64,000 nt of DNA, from positions 10,912,001 through 10,976,000 of the forward strand of contig JASJZH010000006.1 of NCBI GenBank assembly GCA_037178975.1, given 5' to 3'. Numbering within the stretch: the stretch's first letter is position 1; every line of letters begins with the position of its first letter. Made by a program: the position numbers and the translations under genes. Positions 37,040 to 48,599 of this stretch are shown piece by piece. The stretch comes from Oscheius tipulae (taxonomy: Eukaryota; Nematoda; Chromadorea; Rhabditida; Rhabditidae). Under the pieces are notes generated by a model. That model saw only the letters and a program-made list of their open reading frames with translations, had not been told where the DNA came from and ran no database searches.

Positions 37040-38580
37040 TTATTTTGTATGTACAATGGAAATAGAAGGGATCGCAACAGTTATTAATTTATGTTTTCTT
37101 AATATTAAACGTTTCATCCCCGCTCTCAGGTAGGGGGCCAGGTAAAGAAGAGCTGCACTCTGAACGGCTTGTCCGAAAGTGAAGAATGTTTACGATAAGG
37201 CATTTATCAGAGTTACCAAGTAGACTGATTCGCCAGCCAAACTTTCAAAAGTTCCCGTGTTTGAGCCAAGAAAGTAAATGAGAACCACTGCGGCGTCAAA
37301 CGATAAAATCTGTTTACATAACTAATAACACAATGGGTGAGACTCACTATCAGAAAAGCGGCGTGAACGTTTCTTGTTGATTGAGTCATGTTGCCTCTCA
37401 TTTGGTGAAGTTTCAATATCATCAGAAGTGCCAAAATGAAGCACATTACCACTATGACAGCTCGAATTTTTGAATCAATATCCCAGAGGCTGACCTAAAG
37501 AAGTTGAAGAATCGTATGTCTTCTCGGGTTTACCCCCAGAGATCCCATGTAAATACCGTATGAGACTCGTTGATAAGCTTGATTCACTACTTCAGAAGTC
37601 AAATTTGTCCGTAATTCAGCAATATCCATGTAGTTCAAGGAAGGACACTGAGACTTTCATATTGTTAGTCGTTCAAATACTTACACAAATTACAAAACTG
37701 TAAGCTACACAGGCAACAGTTGTAAGCAGCATTACAATTTTACTGTACTTCACCTTGAATACTATCAGTGTTCGGAAAAGCATCATTTCAAGAATGAGCG
37801 GAGGAGTCCAAGAGTTGGCCAGCATAGCAATAAAGTCCACTGAATGAACAAAACGAGGGCCTAACAAATATTCTGGACCAAAGCAAAACATAACTAACAT
37901 ATCGCCCGCCCATGTTGTTCTGTAAAGTTGATATACTTCTGATCTTTTCACATGAATGGTACTTCTCTAGTTAGATTTTCACCGATAAGTTAGTTATTAT
38001 GCATTTGGCATAATTATAAACAACAGCAGGCGTCATTTCCTCAACATTTGGTATTGGTCATAGTCGGATATTTCTTTGCCAAGGTCATTTAAACATATCG
38101 CGGTACTTCTAAGAGTGTATACAAATCCCGCTTTTTAAGAGGTGACTGAACAGGTAATTGTTGCTGCGGCGAAAGATGTTCAATATAGCGTCTCTAGTCA
38201 TTTAGAACATGGCCTAAGTGAATGAAAAACTTAAGCTGAAAACAGGGATATTAAATCCTATGATACTTCAACTGTGTCTGTTTAGAAATCCCACTTAAAA
38301 TGTTAGCAATTGGAGCTGAAGGTTACAGTCCGTGGGTTGACCAAAGTTATAAAAGTGGCTCAAAAACATACGCGTTCATAGCTATCCATCCAGCCAAATT
38401 TCCAATTGCACTGAACAGGCAGAATATTTGAAGTAGTAAAACAAAAGTTTTCTTTTCAGTTTTGGCTACAGTAAAAAGAAGGACAAAAGCAGTAGCAGGG
38501 CATCCAGTAGCAAATACAAATATAACTGTAGAAGTGACACGAAGACTTGTACTATAGTCTTCTACGTTGACGGTAGACAT
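37040..38580 (-). CDS. Nematode-type seven-transmembrane chemoreceptor
   Basis: Starts at 38580 (MSTVNVEDYSTSLRVTS) and splices through about six exons: 38580-38372, 37919-37685, then four shorter ones to the stop at 37040. The product is about 330 residues with seven hydrophobic helices, for example VIFVFATGCPATAFVLLFTV, FVLLLQIFCLFSAIGNLAGW, VMLLTTVACVAYSFVIC, AVIVVMCFILALLMIL and a last helix near SAALLYLAPYLRAGM. The basic loop after helix 5 (KLHQMRGNMTQSTRN) and the tail fit a G-protein-coupled receptor. It lacks a clear DRY motif and I cannot assign it to a named nematode chemoreceptor superfamily. The final junction (acceptor TTCAG near 37158) is the least certain. A broken duplicate of exon 2 lies just downstream. 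Confidence 0.7.
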
Positions 38581-39409
38581 ACAAAAGAGCTAAAGACTGA
38601 ATATGAGGAATATAGAGCGCAAATTGTATTAATCACAGGTGGAAAAAGGTGTTCAAACGAAGAGGTATCGTAGGCGGTCTTTATTCGAAATCAAAACGCA
38701 GTCGACTTTTTTAAACGAGTCTTTCAGCTAAAGGAAAAGCGTTGTCTGCAGTAGCTTCCTGTGCGTCTTTGCGCTGGAGATCGAGTTTGTTTTTCAGTCA
38801 AGTACATTTCTTGTTCTCATACTAATTTGTGGCTACAACTGTTTGAACACGTCGGTAGTGGGCACAAGCGCCATAATACATCGTTTATGGCCACAATTTT
38901 AAGGACACATTGGTTGTGGCCACAACGGTTAGGCGCAGTCGGTTGTGGTCACAACTGTAAGGATACGCCTACAAATGTTAAAAAACCGTGAATGTGTTTA
39001 TACATCGACTGACATTTTTTACACACAAAGACAATTTCTTCTTTTCTCTGCTTTGAGTCACAGTTGGTCTTCATACCATCACAAGAGATTTCACCTTGAA
39101 GATGCCGGTCTCGAGTCCATTCACACTGTGGGCTATTTAGTTTGCAGAAGAAGTGCCGAAAGACATTCTTTTTACCATAGCAGCGTCTAATTTTTTCACT
39201 TAGTCCCCTAGGCAAATATGCCCCGTTGGACTTGTTTCATACAGAAAGCGTTTATTTGCACTGAGATGGGCAAGATCTAGTAGCTACTACTGTGCCCAAA
39301 ACATCCGCCTTCCTTAGATTTCTCCTATAGTTTTTTGCGTTACCGAACCAGTCTCAATTATAGGTTACCTCTACATTGAGTGCCGACACTGTGTATTGAA
39401 CCATCTAGA
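38581..39409. other. Intergenic stretch with a long minisatellite array
   Basis: Between divergent genes (chemoreceptor on -, PAN protein on +). The only structure I see is the minisatellite at 38825-38970. Confidence 0.5.
38825..38970. repeat. 29-bp palindromic minisatellite, locus 11 (longest array)
   Basis: Five units over about 145 bp, from ATTTGTGGCTACAACTG (decayed) to GGTTGTGGCCACAAC and GGTTGTGGTCACAACTG, the last two spaced exactly 29 bp. Units at the right end are closest to consensus. Confidence 0.92.
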
Positions 39410-41299
39410 ATGATTTGGCTTGCTCTTCTTCCGACAATCTTCGCAATTTCTTCTTGGGATAGTTGTTTCGATAGACTCGCCAACAAAACCTTGATTGGAG
39501 CTTCAATCTTGATAAAAGAAGACATTTCGCTCTCTGCGTGTCAAAACGCCTGTTTGGAAATGATCGGCGAACGTTGCAGGTACTCAATGTTTTGTTAATG
39601 AGTACAAGTCTCAGATCTGTGTCCTATTCAGAGTTTGATGGCCGCTGTGAATTGAACAAGGAAGACCACATTACCACTCCAAGAGGTTTTGTTTCGGCCG
39701 CCGGCTGGATGGACTACTACTTTAGAACCTGCTATGGTAAACCTTAGCTCAGAGGAGTTAAACGTTTTCAGACAAACCAAGTGTTGCTGTTCTCCGCGAT
39801 GATAGTCAATTTACCGACAACTGTTTCCAGACCATTCCGGGAAAGGTGAACATAAGATTTCGTCGTTAACCTATGCTCAGATTCTCATTGGAATTGTGGA
39901 CGAGTTGATTCAAGACACGGCTTCCATTGAAGACTGCAAAAAGGCCTGTCAGAAACGCCAAGGGAGCGGTACAGTGTGCAAAAGTGCTGCTTATTCTGCC
40001 AAAGAAAAGGTATCTCTCAAACTTTGAAACGGAAAATGTCTCTTGTCCGTGTCTTAAGGCTGTCGCTTTATTGACAATTGGTTATTAAGTAGTTCAAGTA
40101 ATCGCGATAGTTTAGTTTTCGCCAAGAAGCTCAGAGTAACGTATTAGCAGTGAGTACTTACCAGTAGTTCTCACATTCTTTCCATCTTTCATCTCAAAGA
40201 CAGAGTCTTCGAAAACTTTTTACTGACTGCCTCTAAGTCACATTTTTTTCCTAGGAATGCATCATAGCTTCGCAATCTAAAAGCGACATCCCTGAGCTCT
40301 ACATCGACGACGACAAGTTTGTCTATATCGAGAATACATGTCTGACCGGCGGAGGCAGCAAAGCACCTGAAGACAAGGTCATCGTGGTAAGTGCTTCGTC
40401 CTCAATGAATCATAACTCTTTCACCAAGCCAAAGGTTCACAAACCGGAGAATGAGTTGTCCTCTGGAGGTGGTCTAGAAACCATGGGAACCCTTCCATCC
40501 AAGCCGGAAGCCAAGGAAGGAATGAAGAGTTATCTTTTCGGGAAGAAAGCACCAGCCCCTAAGAAAAAGTTCCAATCGGTAAATTAAAAAAAAAAAGTTG
40601 TAAATATTGAGATTTTTAGAAATCTGAGCCGTCTGGCTATGATTTTGGCATCACTGGTGAAACAATGACTGAACTCATTACAACGACTCCAAAACCAATC
40701 AAGGTTAGGGTTTTCAGACAAACAATAGGTAGTTTTTTTTCAGCAAAACGTAGAACAATCAGGTTACGAATCCAATTCCGAGGGAATAATTGGTGCCGGA
40801 ATCGCTGATCTCATTCCTACAACTACCCCTAAACCTCTCTCAACGGTTGCTGCCAAAATGGTAGATAATTATGCAGTAGAGACCACCCCGAAATCAACCG
40901 GTTACGGAAGGCGGCTGCGTGATGACAGGGTTAAAACCTGCTTCCAGTTAGTTTTTGTTTCCCTGTTGTTCAAAATCTATTTCTCTCGCTGCAGCGAAGT
41001 TCGGCCGATGTACGCCATGATCGAGTCTCGAGTGACAAAGGCCTACTCTCTTGAGCAGTGTACCGATATCTGCCGACTGTGTTTCCGGTGTTTGCGCGGC
41101 AAAAAGTGCAAGAGTGTTGCCTACGACAGGTTCGGAAACCGAGAATAATCTCAAATATGGTTTTAGGAGCAAAGAGCTGTGTGCCTTGTCAATTTCACCA
41201 TTGGTGGATGGCGGAGAGGACGAAACTGGCATCATTTTTCATAATCGTGTAGATGCCTCCGCTTGTGACCGTGTTTCTTTCAGATCTCGTAAAGCATAG
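39410..41299 (+). CDS. Secreted PAN/Apple-domain protein
   Basis: Starts at 39410 with a signal peptide (MIWLALLPTIFAISSWDS). The first PAN-type module has paired cysteines: CFDRLANKTLIG, SLSACQNACLEMIGERCRS, CELNK and RTCY. The second contains NCFQTIPGKILIGI, IEDCKKACQKRQGSGTVCKS and ENTCLTGG. A roughly 170-residue Ser/Thr/Pro/Lys-rich linker follows (SKPEAKEGMKSYLFGKKAPA, TTTPKPLSTV), then a third cysteine module (YSLEQCTDICRLCFRCLRGK, KCKSVAYD, CALSI, ACDRVSF). PAN domains mediate protein or carbohydrate binding; secreted multi-PAN proteins are abundant in nematodes. It has no membrane anchor, so it is likely a cuticle, matrix or secretory product. It converges on the small Pro/His-rich gene, with 75 bp between stops. 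Confidence 0.8.
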
Positions 41300-41374
41300 A
41301 TAATGGAAGATTTAATAATGTCTCGTGTTTAATGGATTGTCAAACTTTTTTCTCACTTTCAAAGATTTGTGCCG

Positions 41375-41836
41375 TTATCCGATAAGGAAGGACAGGGCAT
41401 TGCCCACAACTCCTCCACCAGCGGCCCATGAAGATCCTAAAGAATAGTTAAAGAATTTCTGCATGTCTCTTACCTGTTCCTAGGGGATTACTCCATCCAC
41501 CTACTCCGGGCCAGAAGCCACCATAAGAATATCCAGGATAGTATCCGCTTCCGTAGCCGTAACTACCGTAACCGTACTGAAAACATTGCAAAACTTAGAA
41601 AAAAGTCAAGCTACCGATGGTGATTGCACAACGTAGTTGGGCTGCTCGTGAATGTGTAAATGCTCATGGTAGTGTTTATGAAAATGAGGACGGTATCGTG
41701 GTCGAGGAGGAGGAGGTGGTGGTGGTGGAATGTCATCTTAAATAAGTATCAAAATCTCATCTCATAAAGGCTCACCATCATACATGGGCATAGCTAGCGC
41801 AGCAACATAAGTTGTCGCAAGTAAAACTAGTCTCAT
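41375..41836 (-). CDS. Small secreted Pro/His- then Tyr/Gly-rich protein
   Basis: Four exons on the minus strand encode about 116 residues: a signal peptide (MRLVLLATTYVAALAMPMYD), a polyproline and histidine stretch (IPPPPPPPPRPRYRPHFHKH, then HEHLHIHEQPNY), a Tyr/Gly block (YGYGSYGYGSGYYPGYSYGG) and a hydrophobic Gly/Ala tail (SSWAAGGGVVGNALSFLIG). There is no catalytic motif. The composition fits a structural cuticle or eggshell peptide, or a metal-binding or antimicrobial one; the histidine cluster could bind metal ions. I cannot decide among these. All junctions are standard GT-AG with introns of 37-39 nt. Confidence 0.75.
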
Positions 41837-42254
41837 TTTACTGAAAAATCGTTAAGTTCAAATACGCAATTGGTCATTAGGAGCTGTTCAAAAGGACACA
41901 CATGACGTCTAAACAATGGCACTGTTGGTCTGGGGGCGATTCGGGTGGCGCTTGAAGGTCAGCGACGAGAAACGAGTAAACGATGGCAATAGCTGTACAT
42001 TGTGCTGCCGAGAGCGTGATGTTCGACCATTTCTTGGAAGATGGAAAAGGAAAAAGTTGTACTTGGTTTTTCTAGAATTTTCCAGGCACAGCAAATTTCA
42101 ACGAACCATTCAACTTGACCTAACCGCGGTCGAACGGAAAGACGACTCTAAGACGGTGCAGGAGAGAACTGTCTGTTTATCAAGACGTACGGGTGTGAAT
42201 TAAGTGTTTCATCAAACTGGTACGGGTAAGAACTGGTTTGGCTACATCTCTCTA

Positions 42255-42440
42255 CTATTAATGCGCAATGGTGTCCGTCCGTGCGTCACCACGAGCAAAA
42301 AGTTGGCAAGCTACAGCATTTCAAGAGTTTAGTTGACAAGTCAGCTTTGGAGGATACCTGCGAACTTAGGCTATTGAAGGAATGGCGAATACGCCTGCTG
42401 TCAATGCTAAGTCAAGACTAAGTTCTAAGACGGCTGGTGC
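42255..42440. repeat. GC-palindrome interspersed element, copy C
   Basis: Shares GTGTCCGTCCGTGCG with copy B and GACAAGTCAGCTTTGG, then GCCTGCTGTCAATGCTAAGT with copy A. The central GC palindrome is decayed here (GGCGAATACGCC). Confidence 0.55.
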
Positions 42441-42660
42441 TTGGAAGAAACTTTGCGAGGTTGCCGAGACTGCAAGATCGAATAAGTCTTTGAATTCCGT
42501 ACCACATCAAGATTACGAAGAACAAATGCTCCCTGTTTCTCTTTTGCAGTAAATAGTTCTCGCAACATATGTACTTCGGAAGATCAGAATCCAGACATGG
42601 ACCCGAATTGTTTTCTGATTCCAGCTCTACGTGAGCCTTTGAACTTGCAGACTGGTGAAC

Positions 42661-42680
42661 AGAGAGAGAGAGAGAGAGAG
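42661..42680. repeat. (AG)10 microsatellite
   Basis: Twenty bases of perfect AG repeat. Confidence 0.95.
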
Positions 42681-44471
42681 CTCCCTGACGCAAAGTCATT
42701 AGTGCCGTACGGATCTGTTGCGTTCGTCTCGCCGTTGAGACACTTCCCGTAGTAATTAGCAATGCTCGAAACCCAATTTTGAGCATTAAAGGGGCAGCAA
42801 AGTGTAATCCATCTCTCTGTCTTGTCTCGGAACTTGTGGATCATCTATTGAAATCGAGCTTTCTACAACCAGTCTCCAAGCTCAATTAACTTTCCGCCGA
42901 CGCAATAAAATAAAGTGCTTCACATGTTTCCTCCAGGAACCAAAGGAGCCTGCCACATCAGATTTCAACTTTTTTCCGTCTCTGCGCCTGCTTTTCCTAC
43001 TCAAAGGTCAACATTTACCCTGGGAAGATGAGGAAGACCTTTTTTCCACAAAGACGTTCTTCTTCTATCTTCTCTTTCTCGAGCATAACAATTTAAAAGA
43101 CCCTGTTTTCAATTAGACTCTGCTTGCTCTCTAACCAGAAACTTCCTTCTCCTATTAACAATATTGTCCTCACTTGGTAAACAAAATAATTATGGCGCAG
43201 CTGACAATTGCCGGAAATAACTTCACTCACGAGTGTTGCTACAAGTTTTGTCGATAGTTTTTGGTCTCTTTGTCTCTCTGTTTCCCACGTAACTATCTCC
43301 ACAGAGTATTTTACAGCTTCCCGGTATAAAACCAGTTTTTCTAGAATAGCCCTCGAAAATCTGTTGAAACTTTTGTAGTATTTGGTAGTTGTTAGGCTCT
43401 GCTTGCGCATGACCGAGCCCTTCACAATTATCAACGGTACGATTATGGTCTCTCCACAATAGTTAGAGCGGACACCTGTCTCTCAATAGCGCTTTTTTGT
43501 AGACAAGTTTCCGACCCATTAACGTGTCTTCACTCCTAAAAGGACATAAAATGCTGCCTTTTGGCTGCTTTATTGTGTGTTTTGAATACCGTGCATGGGG
43601 TTGTCGCGTTTTCGAAACCGGAAAATTATGATGCAAGGTTGCACTTGACCAGGGCCTTACTCATTGATTTGGTTCCCGCCTCAATATTTTTTTATTAATG
43701 ATAGTTGATCATAATCTGTCCACGGCGCCTGAAACACATCAATCTCTATTTCATCCGCACATTTTCGAGAATTAGCTGTTTTGTCTCGGCTTCTTAAAGC
43801 TCTGCTACAACAATTTTAGTTGCGTCTCTCCCTACACTTACGATCAGCTGCCCGCACCTGTTGTGTCAGTAGTCCAGAGGAGATTATACGCTTTTTTTTA
43901 TGTCAGAACAACTGACAATATCGCATTAACACACACCGAATTAACCCACACTCTGCGACTACATCGATTAGGGCTTTTGTTCTTTTGTCGTTTCGTTCAG
44001 CCTGAAGTCTTGTACTCTCGCATGCCAATCTGGGAAAAACGTATAATTATCTCCCTGAGGCTCAGGGACTGAGCGACAGCTTCTCCTCAGGAAAGAAAAC
44101 AAGCTCCCAGATGTCCCAAGATTCGTGAATTATTCCTTGGCGCATTGTTACGGGTGCGAACATGGCACTCTCTCTCTATCTCTCGTCTCCCAATGTCCAA
44201 AGTCTGTTCTAATGAAGCAAAATGCTGTCCAGTCGAGCATACCAAGTCTGTTCTTTTCCTATGTTGCAGACCTTAGTCCTCCTGACATCATTGTGTAATG
44301 AGAGAGATGTTTCGAACATGACAGCTGAGGCAATAAGCTTGAAAGTTTAAAGATATGGATCACATTGTCCTCAGGACGCATCCGAAAAACCTCTGCTTTT
44401 TCACTCTCTGGCCTCAGGGACCCATTGCTCTCTTGTGCCTAGAAAAAAGTTTCAGTATGAGCTGACGAAAA

Positions 44472-46776
44472 ATGTTCCTATGGTCATTAATATGGCTGGT
44501 GGCGGCCGAAGATTCTATCTTGAAGATAGAAGAAAAGCTCACGACCGACAAGGAATTCTATGATGGATGGATGGATCTTATTCAGCTACAGGTAAGGGAA
44601 CAGTCACATTGTTTCAAAAGTTTTAGGCTCAACAAGCTGAGGAGCAGATGGCCGATTATCCCATGACGTACATCCTTGATGACATATCAAAATGCAAAAA
44701 ATACAGGCCTTCGTATGATTCGACGGCGGAGACGCTTCGAACCGAGGATATTGGTAGGGGTAGAGTAAGAGGGTTCAAAAAAGAGCTTTTCAGAAATTTA
44801 TGCCGAAGTTGGACATATAACGACTTACTGCACTTCAAACTATACACTTCTGAAAGAAGGTAGGTAGATTTTTGTACAACGCACTCGGCTATTGTCCCGT
44901 TTGAATGCATGAGTCTAGGATTATCGCACTGCATTGGAGTCCAGAACCAGAAGTGATCAGATTTCGCTCTCTTCTCCAATTTAGATGTTTTCTAAAACCT
45001 TACAATTTGTCTTTTATCATACTTTGCTGTCAATTCTTGTCATTTTGTCCATGTATAGCTGTCAATTTTTTGGCCAACATGTAATGCTGTCGCCTTAGGT
45101 CCTAAATACTTAGCTTGCTACTGACATTATGTCGTTTTTGGTGTACTTCCTGTTAACCTGTTCCTGGAGTCTGTTCTTCTCCTTAAAATTCTGACTCTGA
45201 CATGTTAGCCGTGTCATTGTGTGCATATAGGCATACGTCTCGGTGTTATCTTTTTCACGTAACAAACTCACTCCGTAGTTTTTTTTACGTTCAAATTAGT
45301 ATCATATCCCAACCAGCCCTGTTCATTATTTGTTTCTCTCTGTCTTTTAACCTCTTATTTTTGCGCCAGACTTTCTTTTATTTATCCTCTCATTATGACT
45401 AGACGAGTCAGTACTGAGACCGATTGTTTTCAAAGATTAAGCTTTACCATTTTTCAATTTGTTCCCATTTTCAGGTCTGCTCGACAGTTGCGCTCATAGA
45501 GCACCCCAACTGTCTCTCCCAACTCTGGATAAAATGCTCCGGCTGCGGAACCCAAATCTGACTGTGATCTCAACCAATGAACGGGATGAACTTTTGACTG
45601 ATCAGTCAAAACATCTCGCGGAATCTATTCAAAAAATTGATGGTTATGAGGAGAAATGGAAGCTGATCGTCTTCATTCCCAGTATTCAAGTGAGCAGCTA
45701 ATAAAGCTCATATTATTGCAATTATAGGACGGTGAAGCTTCGGAGACGGGACAGACCGCTGTCGAGGTGCTCAGTTCTATTGAAGAGCTTCACAAACTGC
45801 TACCCTCAAAAACCTTCATTGTCGTGCTCAGATCGTCCGGAGATGGGCTGTGGAGAGATTCAAGTCATTCTCATAAGGCATGCCGAGCTATGCTTCAACG
45901 ATGGAAGACCTACAACAAGTTCAACTACAACTCTGTATGGGATCAGGTAAAGTTTTTGGCCGGAAGACAGACAGAGAAGGATGGGCAAGATGACATGGGC
46001 AAACTGATAGACAGCAGAGCCTAGTGAAGTTAGAACTTTTAAGAAGCATTGTATTCTAGTGAAATGATGTAGTCAAAGGCAAGACTAATTTCAAAATTGT
46101 GGTCGAAACATACTTGACAGGGGAAAGGTCAAACAGACAGTGGTCAATTGCCAAGGACTGACATGGATGAGCTCGTACAGATAATTTGATTCTTCAGATA
46201 GAACTAATCGTCCAGAAGAACTTTGTCGGTCCAAACTTCACTGTCGACATTATGCCACTGCTCCGCGATGCCGCTCTGGTCAATCTGCCCAATGAGTAAG
46301 TTTCAGCAGTAGAATTAAAGTGTTTTCCACATTTAGAGTGGACTTATCCCCGATGGGTTACGACTGCGCTCATTTCTCGGAGAGGGGTCTCTCACTCCTA
46401 CATCTAGCCATTTGGAATTCGATGTTGACGAGGAGTCCGTTAAGGACGCACCAGTACAGACCGCAAGTTCAGCCAGTTCTTTGTCCAGATCCCCGATGTC
46501 CCTATATCCGCACGTCAGCAAATAGTGCCTATTGTATATTCAACGATATTGAGGTGGGAGGTTGCCCAAAACTGACAGAGAAAGTTTCAGGAGCAACCGA
46601 TAACCGTGGCTCCTCAACTCATCGTCGTAGCTGTTCTCTCTTTAGCTATTCTGCTGGCCTGCCTCCTCCTCTTTTTCACATGTCGGCGACCAAGGAAAAC
46701 CAATGATTTCAAATCTCCTATCCATGCTTTCGGCTCCAGTTTTAGTTCTATCAAGTTTATCGATGATGATTCCTAA
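44472..46776 (+). CDS. Phospholipase B1-like membrane protein lacking the catalytic serine
   Basis: Eight exons (44472-44591, 44627-44753, 44794-44859, 45475-45689, 45728-45946, 46198-46295, 46337-46553, 46591-46776) sum to 1248 nt, 415 residues. It has a signal peptide (MFLWSLIWLVAA), one PLB1/GDSL lipase-type domain, and a C-terminal helix (LIVVAVLSLAILLACLLLFF) with a short cytoplasmic tail. The domain matches PLB1 repeats along its length: NYTLLKEGLLDSCAHRAPQL, WKLIVFIPS, VLSSIEELHKLLPSKTFIVV, NFTVDIMPLLRDAALVNLPN, and MGYDCAHFSERGLSLLHLAI with the DxxH dyad. At the position of the nucleophile motif GDSLT the sequence reads GHITT, and the oxyanion GGND block reads IPSIQDG. It is therefore probably a pseudoenzyme, perhaps a lipid or ligand binder. 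Intron 3 is long (about 615 nt) and pyrimidine-rich. It converges on the FABP gene. Confidence 0.8.
45000..45430 (+). repeat. T/C/G-rich CTGTC-type tract in a long intron
   Basis: A-poor, thymine-rich sequence with repeated TGTC words fills intron 3 of the PLB-like gene. Similar filler occurs in other long introns of the window. Confidence 0.5.
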
Positions 46777-46883
46777 TATACGGGCTTTTTTTTTTGGAAA
46801 GATGCTGTTTATTTAACGAGAGTAAAGAAAATACGATATATAAGAAGTGAAAGTTGCGCATAGGGGCAAAGAATTCGGGCAGC

Positions 46884-47381
46884 TTAGGCCTTCTCGTAGA
46901 CGCGAGTGGCGCTGACGGATCCACTGGTGCAGGTCTGTAATGTTTTGAATCATATAAACAAAATATATGAATGACTCACGATGTACAGCTTTCCGTCTTT
47001 GATGTAACGCTCGAAGTGAGAATCCTTTCCGCCGTCCTTGCTCTTCTCCTCCTGGATGAGCTTGTCTCCCTGAACGGAGAAGGTGTAGGACACCTTGCGG
47101 CCGTCGGCAGTCTCTCCATCATGAGGTTCGCCCATCTTCCACTTGGTGACGTGAGTCTTAAAGGTAGAGACCGAGGTCATGGTGAACTCGTCCCCAGCTT
47201 GGGTGAACTCCAGAGTAGGCTTGAGGTTGGCGGCAACCTTGCGAGTCATGAATCCGACTCCAACCTGAAACAAAACTTAAAATGAAGCTACGATAGTTAG
47301 TCTCACCTCCTTGAGGTACTCGTCAAAGTTCTCCCCGGAGACAAAGTTCCACTTTCCGAGAATATCCTGATCGATGGTCAT
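46884..47381 (-). CDS. Cytosolic fatty-acid-binding protein (lipocalin-like)
   Basis: Three exons, about 133 residues, the usual FABP length. It starts [20 protein letters not shown] and continues [20 protein letters not shown], then the beta-barrel strands ([33 protein letters not shown]) and closes with [11 protein letters not shown], which carries the R-x-Y pair that binds the fatty-acid carboxylate. No signal peptide, so cytosolic, unlike the secreted nematode LBP proteins. Role: intracellular transport of fatty acids or other hydrophobic ligands. Introns interrupt the CDS after LKE and after KLYI. It is convergent with the PLB-like gene (107 bp between stops). Confidence 0.93.
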
Positions 47382-48599
47382 TTTTGGCTCTAAAAATTAG
47401 ATATGTTCAGCGGAAGGAAGGTAAATGAGAAACAACATGGGACAGGCTGGAAGACTCAACCAGTACAGTTGTTTGTCAGGGCCAGCATGTACACGTCAAA
47501 AACAAGTGTCAAAATCGATATTGGTTATGAGCGAATAGCAGGCACAGAGAGAGAGAGGTCAACAGCACCGAGGCCAGCATGAGCGCACAATATTCCCCCC
47601 TTATCGGAGAGAGGTTAACCCATCGCAGATAGCCTTCAGTGCCGTGTGTGCAAAGATTTCATGGAAAACAATAAGAGAATGGTATGTGCGTGTTTTTTGA
47701 CTCATCGGCTGGAGCGGAAATTTCGAAAGCGGCGTTCGAGAAAAATGTCTCCGAGGGCCAAATTCAAACTTTGTGCGTGAAATTGTTCGAGGTCGATCAA
47801 GGTGCGAGCGGCGAGAAAGAGATGGCTTTTGAAGGACGGAATTTGAGTGTTCGTGAAAGTTTCTCCGTCGCTGTAGTATTGGTGGATGGTGCGATAGATC
47901 ATGCGATTCTGTTTTCCAATATTGGCTATTATTATTTTGGGAAAGAAGATAGAAACAAAGAGTGTGAGAGGAAAACACAAGGCAGAAATAGGACTGTTGG
48001 TCAGCTGCGTTCCCTTTTCCGATTGCATAAACAACGTTGGGAATGGCTCCGGATCGTGCCGAGACCTGTAATTTTTTGGTTGGAGCGCCAGTTTCAAACC
48101 AGAAAATAAACTGTGGGGGCCTGCGGGCGGCCAAAGGGTTGTTGTTTACTAGCGACCGCAGCGCTCCTCCAAATTGGCGCGAAGTTTGAAAGGGACTGGC
48201 GTTCGAATGTTCAAAAGGGCTTAGGGAATCGCAAAAAAATGGAATAAAAAGTTCAAAAAACTAGAGAAATATGCCATCGTGAACTATAGATCACGCGATC
48301 CAGGCTAGCTGGCAAACATTTGAGCAAAAAACGACCGCCTCTCATTCTTAAAGCTTTTCACACCTGCCAACGTAGTTTCCGAACAGAAAACACCGGAGTA
48401 GAAACGTGTTATCGCTTATCTGATGGCTACAAACAACCCTTATCGGCGGAGCTTTCAACAAAAGGGTATGATTAGAGTTTTTGCAGAGCCAAGGGGGAAT
48501 TCTTCTATTTTGGTTGCGATTGCTTCTTCAAGGATGATCTTGACTACCGAAATTGCTTTTGGGCACAAATTCTAGTTTATTGAGTAGAGAGATGTGTAC
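47382..48599. other. Intergenic stretch, no supported gene
   Basis: Two long overlapping frames exist (47684-48109 on +, 47601-48134 on -). Neither has a start context, domain or splice evidence that I can use, and they cannot both be real. The plus-strand frame (ISKAAFEKNVSEGQIQTLCV) looks slightly more protein-like but I do not call it. Confidence 0.4.

Larger units (their letters stand above)
41837..44471. other. 2.6-kb stretch without a supported gene
   Basis: It contains GC-palindrome copy C and a 20-bp (AG)n microsatellite. Open frames (for example 41916-42203 +, 42418-42786 -) are arginine-rich or overlap the repeats and have no recognisable domain. Confidence 0.5.

Noticed and set aside
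38825-38970. Regularly spaced repeats suggesting a CRISPR-like array
   Set aside because: Spacers are not unique, the units are palindromic and tandem, copies lie in eukaryotic introns, and there are no cas genes.
47601-48134. Long overlapping ORFs on both strands (177 codons -, 141 codons +)
   Set aside because: No motif, splice or start evidence, and the two overlap completely. Probably chance in GC-moderate sequence.
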